A DNA stretch of 11,755 bases. Source: Actinomycetes bacterium (GTDB taxonomy: Bacteria > Actinomycetota > Actinomycetes > Propionibacteriales > Propionibacteriaceae). Made by a program: the position numbers and the translations under genes. Every line of letters begins with the position of its first letter. The first letter of the stretch is position 1. The notes below the pieces were generated by a model. That model was given only the letters and a program-made list of their open reading frames with translations. It had not been told where the DNA came from and ran no database searches. The stretch spans positions 1 through 11,755 of the forward strand of contig JAEYNS010000022.1 in assembly GCA_023412435.1 (NCBI GenBank). Reading direction: 5' to 3'. Below are positions 5,640 to 11,755 of this stretch, piece by piece.

Positions 5640-6635
5640 TCAGGTCAGGGTGGCGACCAAGATGGCCTTGATCGAGTGCATCCGGTTCTCGGCCTGGTCG
5701 AAGACGATGGACGCCGGCGACTCGAAGACCTCATCGGTCACCTCGAGCTCGGGAAGCCCGAAGCGCTGGAAGACCTGCTCCCCGACGGTGGTCTCCCGGT
5801 TGTGGTAGGCCGGCAGACAGTGCATGAACCTGACGTCGGAGACCCCGGTGCGCTCCAGCAGCGCGGTGTTGACCTGGTAGTCCTGCAGCAGCAGGATGCG
5901 CTCGGTCCAGACGCTCTCCGGCTCCCCCATCGACACCCAGATGTCGGTGTGGATGAACTGGCACCCCTTCACGCCGTCGATGTCTTCAGTCAGGGTGATC
6001 CGGGCCCCGGTCTGCTCGGCCAGGGACTGGGCCCGCTCCACGACCCAGGCCGGGGGCAGCAGCTTGCGGGGAGCCACCATGCGGACGTCCATCCCCAGCA
6101 GCGCGCCCCCGACCAGCAGCGAGCAGCCGACGTTGAACCGGGCGTCCCCGACATAGGCGAAGGTGATGTCGCGGTCCTCGCGTCCGCTCGCCTCGCGCAT
6201 CGTGAACATGTCGCACAGGCTCTGGGTGGGGTGCCACTCGTCGGTCAGCCCGTTCCAGACCGGCACCGAGGAGTATCTCGCCATCTGCTCGACGGTGGCC
6301 TGCCGGGCGCCGCGGTACTCGATGCCCTGGTAGAGCCGCGACAGCACCCGCGCGGTGTCGGCGGGCGACTCCTTGTGCCCGAGCTGGGACGAGTTGCCGT
6401 CCATCTGCGTGACGTGGGCGCCCTGGTGATGGGCGGCGACCTCGAACGCCGACCGGGTCCGGGTGGAGGTCTTCTCGAAGATCAGCGCGATGTTCATGCC
6501 GCTCAACCGCTGCACCTCGGTGCCGCGGCGGCGGGCGTCCTTCAGCTCCCCGGTCAGGTCGAGCAGCCGTCGCCATTCCGCGGGGGTGAAGTCGAGTTCC
6601 TTGAGGAAGTGCCGCCCGGTCAGGCTGATGCTCAC
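5640..6635 (-). CDS. argF: Ornithine carbamoyltransferase
   Basis: 331 residues, full length. It transfers carbamoyl from carbamoyl phosphate to ornithine to make citrulline, in arginine biosynthesis or, run backwards, in the arginine deiminase pathway. Seen in the sequence are the carbamoyl-phosphate loop STRTR (57-61), HPTQ (135-138), the ornithine-binding D231-xxx-SMG (235-237) and HCLP (272-275) with its reactive Cys. The overall pattern ([40 protein letters not shown]) resembles the longer E. coli ArgF/ArcB type more than the shorter anabolic form typical of actinobacterial arg operons. A catabolic (arcB) role is therefore possible. No other arginine gene is in the window to decide. The start is GTG 6635-6633, with AAAGGG 6 nt upstream. 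It stands alone on its strand between a divergent promoter region and the repeats. Confidence 0.95.
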   Translation of the reverse strand: MSISLTGRHFLKELDFTPAEWRRLLDLTGELKDARRRGTEVQRLSGMNIALIFEKTSTRTRSAFEVAAHHQGAHVTQMDGNSSQLGHKESPADTARVLSRLYQGIEYRGARQATVEQMARYSSVPVWNGLTDEWHPTQSLCDMFTMREASGREDRDITFAYVGDARFNVGCSLLVGGALLGMDVRMVAPRKLLPPAWVVERAQSLAEQTGARITLTEDIDGVKGCQFIHTDIWVSMGEPESVWTERILLLQDYQVNTALLERTGVSDVRFMHCLPAYHNRETTVGEQVFQRFGLPELEVTDEVFESPASIVFDQAENRMHSIKAILVATLT

Positions 6636-6666
6636 GCTGGACCCTTTCGCTGAGAAGGACAGCCCA

Positions 6667-6678
6667 ACTCTGTCACGG
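6667..6678 (-). promoter_or_regulatory. Extended -10-like promoter of argF
   Basis: On the minus strand CCGTGACAGAGT gives an extended -10 (TG-A-CAGAGT). Transcription would start about 25 nt before the argF GTG, leaving room for its visible SD. The 9-mer CCGTGACAG recurs exactly, in opposite orientation, at 6758-6766 before the divergent gene. Confidence 0.35.
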
Positions 6679-6757
6679 ACGGTGCCGCCACGGGACGGGG
6701 ACGTCCGCGGTCGCGCGGAGTCTCGCCCCTGCCGACGATCTCGCAGCCCGCGACCAG

Positions 6758-6769
6758 CCGTGACAGCAT
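6758..6769 (+). promoter_or_regulatory. Extended -10-like, leaderless-type promoter of the YvlD-like gene
   Basis: CCGTGACAGCAT carries an extended -10 (TG-A-CAGCAT) that ends 6 nt before the ATG at 6776. There is no SD, so a leaderless transcript is likely. The same arrangement precedes the response regulator at 7672-7683. Confidence 0.4.
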
Positions 6770-6775
6770 GGGGCC

Positions 6776-7156
6776 ATGCTGATCCGCTTCCTCGCCAGCG
6801 GTCTCGCCCTGGCCGTGGCTACCTGGCTGCTGGACGGGATCACCGTCGCCAACGACCAGGCGGAGACCCAGGTCCTGACCCTGCTCGCGGTCGCGGCCAT
6901 CTTCGGGGTGGTGAACAGCATCGTGAAGCCACTGTTCCGGATCGTGACCGCGCCGCTGATCTTCCTCACCCTCGGGCTGTTCCTGCTGGTGATCAACGCC
7001 CTGTTGCTGATGCTGGTGTCCTGGCTGGCCGGCGAGCTCGGGCTGGACTGGCACGTCGAAGACTGGGGGACCGCCTTCCTCGGCGCGCTCATCGTGTCGG
7101 TCGTCAGCTTCATCCTGAATGCCTTCCTCGGCAAGCGCGGGACTGATCACCGGTGA
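6776..7156 (+). CDS. YvlD/phage-holin-4-like small membrane protein
   Basis: 126 residues, nearly all hydrophobic, with about four membrane segments (roughly residues 3-20, 32-52, 56-86 and 99-121). The pattern [21 protein letters not shown] is cut here to its recognisable core, [16 protein letters not shown]. It marks the YvlD family, often called 'phage holin family 4' in databases although the members are ordinary chromosomal genes. Function is not established; B. subtilis yvlD belongs to an envelope-stress operon. The ATG at 6776 has no SD but has a -10-like element 6 nt before it. Its TGA overlaps the phosphatase start by 4 nt (GTGA), so the two are translationally coupled and may act together at the membrane. 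There is no sign of a prophage around it. Confidence 0.85.
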   Translation: MLIRFLASGLALAVATWLLDGITVANDQAETQVLTLLAVAAIFGVVNSIVKPLFRIVTAPLIFLTLGLFLLVINALLLMLVSWLAGELGLDWHVEDWGTAFLGALIVSVVSFILNAFLGKRGTDHR

Positions 7157-7632
7157 GCTCTCCGCACGTCATCTTCGTCTGCTGGGGCAACATCTGCCGC
7201 TCGCCGATGGCCGAGGCGGTGGCCAGGCACTGGGCCGGGCGGGACGGCGTGGACGCCGTCTTCAGCAGCGCGGGGGTGAGTTCGGAGGAGGCCGGCAACC
7301 CGATGGACGCCCGCGCGGTCGCCGCGCTCCGCCGGGCGGGCTACCCGGCGGTCAGCCACACCGCCCACCGGATCACCGCGAGCGAGATCCGCGACGCAGC
7401 GGTGGTGGTCGCGATGGAGGACCTGCACCTGGACCGGATGCTCCGGTTGGTGCCGGATGCCGGCAACCTGCGGCTGCTGACCGACTTCGACCCGAGCGCG
7501 GTCCCCGGGACCGGTGTGCCCGACCCGTGGTACGGCCCCGCGGCAGGGTTCAACGACACCCTCGCCTCGATCGAGGCGGCGATGCCGCACCTGCTGGAGC
7601 ACGTCCGCGAGTTCTCCGCGCGGATCCGCTGA
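7153..7632 (+). CDS. Low-molecular-weight protein tyrosine phosphatase
   Basis: 159 residues, normal length for the family. The P-loop C10-WGNIC-R16-S17 sits at the N-terminus after a short hydrophobic strand (VIFVCWGN), and the general acid is D124 in PDPWYG. The mechanism is a phospho-cysteine intermediate on C10 hydrolysed with help from D124. The residue before the second Cys is Ile14. In the arginine phosphatase YwlE this position is Thr, so tyrosine (or arylphosphate) specificity is more likely. Trp11 directly after the nucleophile is less common than Leu or Thr. The GTG start overlaps the upstream stop (GTGA) and has no good SD, implying translation by coupling. The response regulator begins 57 bp downstream with its own promoter-like element. 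Confidence 0.93.
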   Translation: MSSPHVIFVCWGNICRSPMAEAVARHWAGRDGVDAVFSSAGVSSEEAGNPMDARAVAALRRAGYPAVSHTAHRITASEIRDAAVVVAMEDLHLDRMLRLVPDAGNLRLLTDFDPSAVPGTGVPDPWYGPAAGFNDTLASIEAAMPHLLEHVREFSARIR

Positions 7633-7671
7633 TCCGACACCGCCCGGGCTTGGGAGCGGCGGGGGCGCCAG

Positions 7672-7683
7672 CCGTGGCAGGCT
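7672..7683 (+). promoter_or_regulatory. Extended -10-like, leaderless-type promoter of the response regulator
   Basis: CCGTGGCAGGCT carries an extended -10 (TG-G-CAGGCT) ending 6 nt before the ATG at 7690. No SD is present. It matches the element before the YvlD-like gene in sequence and in distance to the start codon, including a similar spacer (TGGACC against GGGGCC). Confidence 0.4.
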
Positions 7684-7689
7684 TGGACC

Positions 7690-8385
7690 ATGCACATCCT
7701 TGTTGTGGACGACGACCAGGCGGTCCGCGACTCCCTGGCCCGCTCGCTGCACTACTCCGGGTACGAGGTGACCACCGCCGTTGACGGCGTCGAGGCGCTG
7801 GCCAGGCTCTCCGCGATCCGTCCGGACGCGGTGATCATGGATGTGATGATGCCGCGGCTGGACGGCCTGGAGACCACCCGCTCGCTGCGGGCGGGCGGCA
7901 ACGATGTGCCGATCCTGGTGCTGACCGCCCGCGACGCCGTCGGCGACCGGGTGGACGGCCTCGACGCCGGCGCCGACGACTACATGGCCAAGCCGTTCTC
8001 CTTCGAGGAGCTGCTGGCGCGGCTGCGCGCCCTCACCCGGCGCTCGGCGCGTCCGTCCAGCTCCGAGGAGCCCGGCTCCGAGCTGCTGTCCTTCGCCGAC
8101 CTGTCGCTGGACCTGCAGACCCGCGAGGTGCAGCGCGCCGGCCGGCGGATCAGCCTCACCCGCACCGAGTTCGCCCTGCTGCAGACCTTCCTGGAGAACC
8201 CGCGCCGGGTGCTGGAGCGCAGTTGGCTGCTCAACGAGGTCTGGGGGTTCGACTTCCCCACCACAGCGAACTCGCTCGAGGTCTACATCGGCTACCTGCG
8301 CCGCAAGACCGAGGGTGAGGGAGAGTCCCGGCTCATCCACACCGTGCGCGGCATCGGCTATGTGCTGCGCGAGACCCCGCCGTGA
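7690..8385 (+). CDS. OmpR-family response regulator, MprA-like
   Basis: 231 residues. The receiver domain (about 1-118) has the acidic pocket D7-D8-D9, the phosphorylated D51 in VIMDVMMP, T79 and K101 in MAKPF. The C-terminal winged helix (about 133-229) shows [30 protein letters not shown] and [12 protein letters not shown] with [11 protein letters not shown], typical OmpR/PhoB DNA binding. Resemblance across both domains, and the partner kinase, point to the mycobacterial MprA type, which controls envelope-stress genes; direct orthology is not proven. Its TGA overlaps the kinase GTG by 4 nt. The ATG at 7690 lacks an SD and appears leaderless. Confidence 0.93.
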   Translation: MHILVVDDDQAVRDSLARSLHYSGYEVTTAVDGVEALARLSAIRPDAVIMDVMMPRLDGLETTRSLRAGGNDVPILVLTARDAVGDRVDGLDAGADDYMAKPFSFEELLARLRALTRRSARPSSSEEPGSELLSFADLSLDLQTREVQRAGRRISLTRTEFALLQTFLENPRRVLERSWLLNEVWGFDFPTTANSLEVYIGYLRRKTEGEGESRLIHTVRGIGYVLRETPP

Positions 8386-9845
8386 CCCGCTGGCTCCGCT
8401 CGCTCCTCTCTGTCACCAACCGGCCGCTGCACGACCGGCTCGCGTTCCTTGTCTCGGCAGCGGTGGCCGGCGCGGTGGCCATCACCGGCATAGCCGCGTA
8501 CGTCATCACCAACCTCGCCATCTACGACCAGCTCGACCAGGAGCTGATCGAAGTCGCCGCCGTGACCAGCGAGTGGATCGCGAGCGACATCGAGGGGATG
8601 GGCGGGCTCAACCAGGACGCGCTGCAGACCGCGAACGTGACCCTGCTCGTCGTCCGGGCCGACCACCGCACCCAGCGGCCGCCGGGCAGCAATGCCGAAC
8701 TGCTGGTGATCACCGCCAGGGAGATCGCGGTGGCGCGCACCCAGACCGGGTCCTCGGCCCGCTCCGGGGTCGACACCGCCGGCGAGCCCTACCGGATCGT
8801 CGCGGTGCCGGTCTCCGACGGCGTCCACAACTACGCGCTCGTGCTGGGGCGTCCCCTCGGGCCCACCAACCAGATCCTGCGAATCCTGGCTTTCTCGCTG
8901 CTCACCTTCGGCCTGGCCGCCGCGCTGGTCGCCGGCGCCACCGGCTGGGTGATCGCCCGCTCGGGCCTCGAGCCCATCCAGCGGCTCACCCAGGCGGTCT
9001 CGCGGGTGACCGAGACCGACGTCCTCGCCCCGCTGGAGCTGGGCGGGATGGACGAACTCACCGACCTGTCGCGCGCCTTCAACGCGATGATGCGCAACCT
9101 CGCGAGCTCGAGGGAACGGCAGCGCCGGCTGATCGCCGACGCCGGCCACGAACTGCGCACCCCGTTGACCTCCCTGCGAACCAATGTCGAGCTGCTGGTG
9201 GCCGACGACCGGCAGGGGATGCTGCCGCCGGGTGCCCGCGGCGAGATCCTGCGCGACATCGCTGCCCAGCTGGGCGAGTTCACCACCCTGATCGGCGACC
9301 TCGTCCACCTCTCCCGGGAGGACAGCGTCGCCCCGGCCCCGGAACCGATCGACCTGCGCGAGGTGGTGGAGAACGCAGTGGCGCGGGCGAAGCGGCGCGG
9401 ACCCGGCCTCACCTTCGACGTCATGCTCGACCCGCTGTACCTGGTCGGCGAGCCGGAGAGCCTGGAGCGGGCCGTCACGAACCTGCTCGACAACGCGGTG
9501 AAGTTCTCGCCGCCGGGTGGCACCATCCGCGTCCACCTGGAGGGAGACCGGCTGCGGATCTCGGACGAGGGCCCGGGCATCAACGAGGAAGACCTGCCGC
9601 ACGTGTTCGACAGGTTCTACCGCGCCTCCACCGCGCGAACCACCCCCGGCTCGGGGCTCGGCCTGTCGATCGTCGCCCAGACCATCAAGGCCCATGGCGG
9701 CTGGGTGAAGGCCGGTCGGTCGGCTGACGGTGGCGCCGAGTTCACCATCCGGCTGCCCGGCACCAGCGAGCAGCCGGCCTCGCCCGCGGAGATCACCACC
9801 GGCGAGCTGCCCAGGGTGACCGAGTCGTCACAGACTGCCAAATAG
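8382..9845 (+). CDS. Membrane sensor histidine kinase, MprB-like
   Basis: 487 residues. The first membrane helix is at about 20-47, an extracytoplasmic sensor region of about 120 residues follows, and the second helix is at about 166-192. A HAMP linker follows to about 245. The H box is [14 protein letters not shown] with H256. The catalytic domain has N-box NLLDNAVKF (367-375), G1 DEGPGI (395-400), F box FDRFYRA and G2 GSGLGLSI (423-430). It autophosphorylates H256 and passes the phosphate to the adjacent regulator's D51. The H-box region closely resembles MprB. The GTG start lies in the regulator's stop (GTGA), so it is coupled. In mycobacteria a PepD-type protease follows mprAB; here the next gene is a convergent DUF3152 protein, so that part is not conserved. 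The last 25 residues are a polar tail. Confidence 0.93.
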   Translation: MTRWLRSLLSVTNRPLHDRLAFLVSAAVAGAVAITGIAAYVITNLAIYDQLDQELIEVAAVTSEWIASDIEGMGGLNQDALQTANVTLLVVRADHRTQRPPGSNAELLVITAREIAVARTQTGSSARSGVDTAGEPYRIVAVPVSDGVHNYALVLGRPLGPTNQILRILAFSLLTFGLAAALVAGATGWVIARSGLEPIQRLTQAVSRVTETDVLAPLELGGMDELTDLSRAFNAMMRNLASSRERQRRLIADAGHELRTPLTSLRTNVELLVADDRQGMLPPGARGEILRDIAAQLGEFTTLIGDLVHLSREDSVAPAPEPIDLREVVENAVARAKRRGPGLTFDVMLDPLYLVGEPESLERAVTNLLDNAVKFSPPGGTIRVHLEGDRLRISDEGPGINEEDLPHVFDRFYRASTARTTPGSGLGLSIVAQTIKAHGGWVKAGRSADGGAEFTIRLPGTSEQPASPAEITTGELPRVTESSQTAK

Positions 9846-9883
9846 CGGCCCTGGCCGGCCTCGGCGTCGCCCGGCGCTGCTGG

Positions 9884-9897
9884 CTGGCAGAAGTTGG
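9884..9897. repeat. Solo end of the 70-bp repeat family
   Basis: CTGGCAGAAGTTGG matches exactly the right-hand 14 bp of both full copies (5493-5506 and 5618-5631) and is followed by CGG, as they are after one extra base. The left-hand arm and inner hairpins are absent. It lies in the 59-bp convergent gap between the kinase and DUF3152 stops, 38 bp past the kinase stop. Confidence 0.6.
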
Positions 9898-9911
9898 CGG
9901 CTGCTCAGCCG
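9898..9911. terminator. Palindrome at the convergent 3' ends
   Basis: CGGCTG-CT-CAGCCG is a perfect 6+2+6 inverted repeat overlapping the DUF3152 stop codon and directly following the solo repeat end. It could end transcription from either side, but no T-tract is present on either strand. Confidence 0.25.
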
Positions 9912-10702
9912 AACGGCCACGGGTTGGGGGTGCAGCCCTTGAGGTCGTCGCCCTGTGAGGCCATCACCGGGGCGGGCTTGCCGGCCTTCTTGCAGGAGGC
10001 CTTGTCCTCGCCCAGGTAGCGGCCGACAGCATGGTTGACCAGGTAGCGGCGGAAGCCCGTGGTGTCACCGCCGTAGGTGGCGGACGGGGTCTGCCAGCCG
10101 CCGGCGGCCAGCACGAGCTTCGAGCCCCGCACGCAGACCCAGGCGTCCTTGCCGCACTTGGCGTCCGCGACCTGGGGCGCGCTCACGTAGACGGTGAAGT
10201 CGGCCTTCTTCGGATCCTTCACCAGCGCGAACCGGACGGTGCCGCTGCCCGCCCAGCTGCGCGGGTCGTTGAGCACGTCGGCGATCTCGCCGGCCACCTG
10301 GTTGGCGTCCAGCTTCGCCGCCTTCTCCACCTTCACGATGAAGGTGTGCTGACGGCCGGTGCCGCTGACCGACTTGCGTGCCAGCGTCGAGGTGGCGAAC
10401 CTGTCGGCGGCCGTGGACGGGCTCGTGGACGGCTTGGGCCTGGACGACTTCGTGGCCGTCGGCTTCGCGGTCGGGGAGGAACTCGGCGTCGAGGCCGGCG
10501 AGGCAGTCGTGCGGGTGGGCGTGGGCTTCGGCGGCGGGGTCACGCTGCCCGTGGGCACCCCGGCCCTGACCACCGGCTCGGCGAGCGCGTCGGCCCACAG
10601 GCCCAGCCCCACCAGCACGGCGACCCCTGCGACCAGGGCGAAGACCAGCCGGGGGCCGAGCCACCGGGACGCGCCGGATCCGGCAGGGGGAAGCGGACTC
10701 AC
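9905..10702 (-). CDS. DUF3152 protein with degraded metallopeptidase-like motif
   Basis: 265 residues. A short Pro/Arg N-terminus leads to one membrane anchor (about 18-38), then a Pro/Thr/Ser-rich linker (about 45-100) and an exported globular domain with four cysteines (183, 190, 237, 257). The ending, APVM followed by LKGCTPNPWPFG, is characteristic of DUF3152. Family members usually carry NHEVGHxLGHxH, an HExxH zinc-peptidase signature. Here the aligned stretch is NHAVGRYLGED (223-233): Glu is Ala225, the second His is Arg228 and the third is lost. It is therefore probably not a zinc enzyme and may be a binding or structural relative. The GTG start at 10702 has TAGGGT ending 6 nt before it, so a leaderless transcript is likely. 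It converges on the kinase gene and follows lutC by 47 bp. Confidence 0.82.
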   Translation of the reverse strand: MSPLPPAGSGASRWLGPRLVFALVAGVAVLVGLGLWADALAEPVVRAGVPTGSVTPPPKPTPTRTTASPASTPSSSPTAKPTATKSSRPKPSTSPSTAADRFATSTLARKSVSGTGRQHTFIVKVEKAAKLDANQVAGEIADVLNDPRSWAGSGTVRFALVKDPKKADFTVYVSAPQVADAKCGKDAWVCVRGSKLVLAAGGWQTPSATYGGDTTGFRRYLVNHAVGRYLGEDKASCKKAGKPAPVMASQGDDLKGCTPNPWPFG

Positions 10703-10708
10703 CGTTTC

Positions 10709-10714
10709 ACCCTA
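10709..10714 (-). promoter_or_regulatory. -10 hexamer for leaderless start of the DUF3152 gene
   Basis: TAGGGT on the minus strand fits TANNNT and ends 6 nt before the GTG at 10702. It lies in the 47-bp gap after lutC, so the gene can be transcribed apart from the lut operon. Confidence 0.42.
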
Positions 10715-10749
10715 ACCAGCAACCCGGGCGCCCCGGGGGACCGCCACGG

Positions 10750-11400
10750 CTAGTCGGCCAGGATGACCAGCAGGGTGCGGGGACCGTGCACGCCCTCGAC
10801 CCGGTTCAGCTCGATGTCGGAGGTCGCCGACCCGCCGCTGATCCAGGTCAGCGGGCGTCCGGCGGCGATCGACGCGGCCAGGCGTCCGACCGCCTCGGGG
10901 ACATCGGAGACCACCTGGTCGGCCCGCACCACGCACAGGTGCAGGTCGGGAACCAGCGACAGGGCCCGCCGGCCCTGGTCGGCGGCGTGGTCGAGGACTA
11001 TCGTCCCGGTCTCGGCGATGCTCACCACCGAGGCGGTCAGCACCCCGTCGGTCCCGTTGAGTTCCTGGTGGGACAGCGGGGGGTCGTCCTCGCGCACCGT
11101 CACCCCGGCCTCGGCGACCGCGGCCCGCCAGGCGGCGTCCACGCCGGCCGGCACCACCATCGAGCCGACGCCCTTCTCCTTCAGCAAGGCGGTGATGGTT
11201 GCCGGCACCTCGGCGGCCGGTACTCGCCGGACGACAGCCTTGTAGTCGACCACCATCTCGACGAACCGCTCCAGGATGTCCGGCATCGGCGTCGGCCGGC
11301 CGTACTCCCACGGGATCGGGACGTCGAGCGCCGGATCGGGCTGGACGACGTCGGACAGGGCCTCACGGATCCGGCCCAGGATCACCTCACGCGCGCTCAC
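10750..11400 (-). CDS. lutC: LUD-domain lactate utilisation protein C
   Basis: 216 residues of the LUD (lactate utilisation protein) domain. Recognisable parts are LSHQELNGTDGVLTASVVSIAETGTIVLD in its core, given here as SIAETGTIVLDHAAD, then SLVPDLHLCVVRADQVV and the C-terminal SGGSATSDIELNRVEGVHGP. Together with LutA and LutB it forms the iron-sulfur complex that oxidises L-lactate to pyruvate, feeding electrons to the respiratory chain. The start is GTG at 11400. It overlaps the lutB TGA by 4 nt (GTGA) and has GGAGG about 8 nt upstream within lutB, so it is coupled to lutB. The open frame extends into lutB as far as 11601, but that part is out of phase with lutB and is not used. The gene ends with TAG 10752-10750, 47 bp before DUF3152. 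Confidence 0.92.
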   Translation of the reverse strand: MSAREVILGRIREALSDVVQPDPALDVPIPWEYGRPTPMPDILERFVEMVVDYKAVVRRVPAAEVPATITALLKEKGVGSMVVPAGVDAAWRAAVAEAGVTVREDDPPLSHQELNGTDGVLTASVVSIAETGTIVLDHAADQGRRALSLVPDLHLCVVRADQVVSDVPEAVGRLAASIAAGRPLTWISGGSATSDIELNRVEGVHGPRTLLVILAD

Positions 11401-11755
11401 TTCGAGCCCTCCTCGCCGCGGTTCTTCTTCCACCAGGCCCGGAACGTCTCCTTCTCCGGCATCTTCAGGTCGCGTGCCCTCGTCCACGGGGACGCGGGCC
11501 ACGGCAGCGGTCCGAGGTGGGTGGTCTTCGCGAGCACCTTGGCCGCCAGTTGCGACAGCGCCTCGACCGCCTCCAGGCGGCCCGCCTTGCCGAAGGCCCA
11601 CTTGGCCCCCGCCATCACCATCGGTTCGAGGTGCGGCCGCGCCTCGTGGCGCTTCTTCTCCGCTACCTTGTGGCGCATGTGCACCAGCAGGTCGGGCAGC
11701 GGGATCTGCACCGGGCAGACGTCAGCGCAGGCACCGCACCGGCTGGAGGCGAACG
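11397..11755 (-). CDS. lutB: Lactate utilisation protein B, C-terminal part (cut by right edge)
   Basis: The last 118 residues of an iron-sulfur protein that continues beyond the right edge. The fragment opens with a [4Fe-4S] ferredoxin motif, SRCGACADVCPVQIPLPDLL, followed by a helical tail (VHMRHKVAEKKRHE, SQLAAKVLAKTTH) and the end WWKKNRGEEGSK. The cluster motif followed by IPLPDLL is typical of LutB, the subunit that combines a LUD domain with ferredoxin-like clusters. The N-terminal LUD domain must lie outside the window, presumably with lutA further upstream. An internal GTG near 11711 opens a shorter frame but would remove the cluster motif, so it is not a real start. Confidence 0.9.
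   Translation of the reverse strand, partial: FASSRCGACADVCPVQIPLPDLLVHMRHKVAEKKRHEARPHLEPMVMAGAKWAFGKAGRLEAVEALSQLAAKVLAKTTHLGPLPWPASPWTRARDLKMPEKETFRAWWKKNRGEEGSK

Noticed and set aside
3584..5671. Very long open frame on the + strand opposite the sigma, oxidoreductase and membrane-protein genes
   Set aside because: It runs antisense to three well-supported genes, is low-complexity Arg/Gly/Val-rich, has no recognisable domain, and is expected from codon bias in GC-rich DNA.
6776..7156. Prophage remnant suggested by the 'phage holin' family name
   Set aside because: The family is chromosomal YvlD; no endolysin, integrase or structural phage gene is nearby.
7147..9695. Long minus-strand open frames opposite the phosphatase, response regulator and kinase
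   Set aside because: They are antisense shadows of strongly conserved genes with intact motifs, and they have no family resemblance.
11401..11601. N-terminal extension of LutC
   Set aside because: It runs within lutB in another frame, is not LUD-like, and the GTGA overlap with a good SD sets the start at 11400.

Overview
The window is very GC-rich, densely packed DNA, almost certainly from an actinobacterium (Actinomycetota). The evidence is the protein content: a homologue of the mycothiol-dependent nitroreductase Rv2466c, an MprA/MprB-like two-component pair, a SigE-family sigma factor and a DUF3152 protein. Several starts also look leaderless, with a TANNNT hexamer 6-7 nt before the start codon. 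Genus cannot be fixed from the sequence alone. No tRNA, rRNA, CRISPR array, transposase or phage gene cluster is visible.

Layout. 1-747 (+) is the C-terminal part of a polytopic membrane protein whose 3' end overlaps, tail to tail, an isochorismatase-like cysteine hydrolase (657-1289, -). Next is an Rv2466c-like DsbA-fold protein (1361-1993, -), divergent by only 27 bp from a HAD-like hydrolase gene (2021-2620, +) broken by one in-frame amber codon. Then come a sigma-factor/membrane-protein pair (3758-4279 and 2617-3765, -) and a Gfo/Idh/MocA oxidoreductase (4355-5389, -). A 250-bp intergenic region follows, holding two copies of a 70-bp palindromic repeat, and then ornithine carbamoyltransferase (5640-6635, -).

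A short divergent promoter region leads to the + strand: a YvlD-like small membrane protein overlapping a low-molecular-weight protein tyrosine phosphatase (6776-7632), then the response regulator/histidine kinase pair (7690-9845). Convergent to these are a DUF3152 protein with a degraded metallopeptidase-like motif (9905-10702, -) and the end of a lactate-utilisation operon, lutC (10750-11400) plus the C-terminus of lutB (11397 to the right edge).

Most genes are ordinary accessory or housekeeping functions joined in small translationally coupled units: sigma/membrane protein, yvlD/phosphatase, RR/HK and lutB/lutC. The least explained signal is the repeat family. It has two full 70-bp units bounded by 13-bp inverted ends with nested hairpins. 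A third, solo end lies 4.4 kb away in the convergent gap after the kinase. All copies sit just downstream of gene 3' ends. Secondary points are the extended -10-like motif shared by three promoters, a 16-bp operator-like palindrome in the oxidoreductase promoter, the amber-interrupted HAD gene, and residue changes at active sites of three enzyme families.
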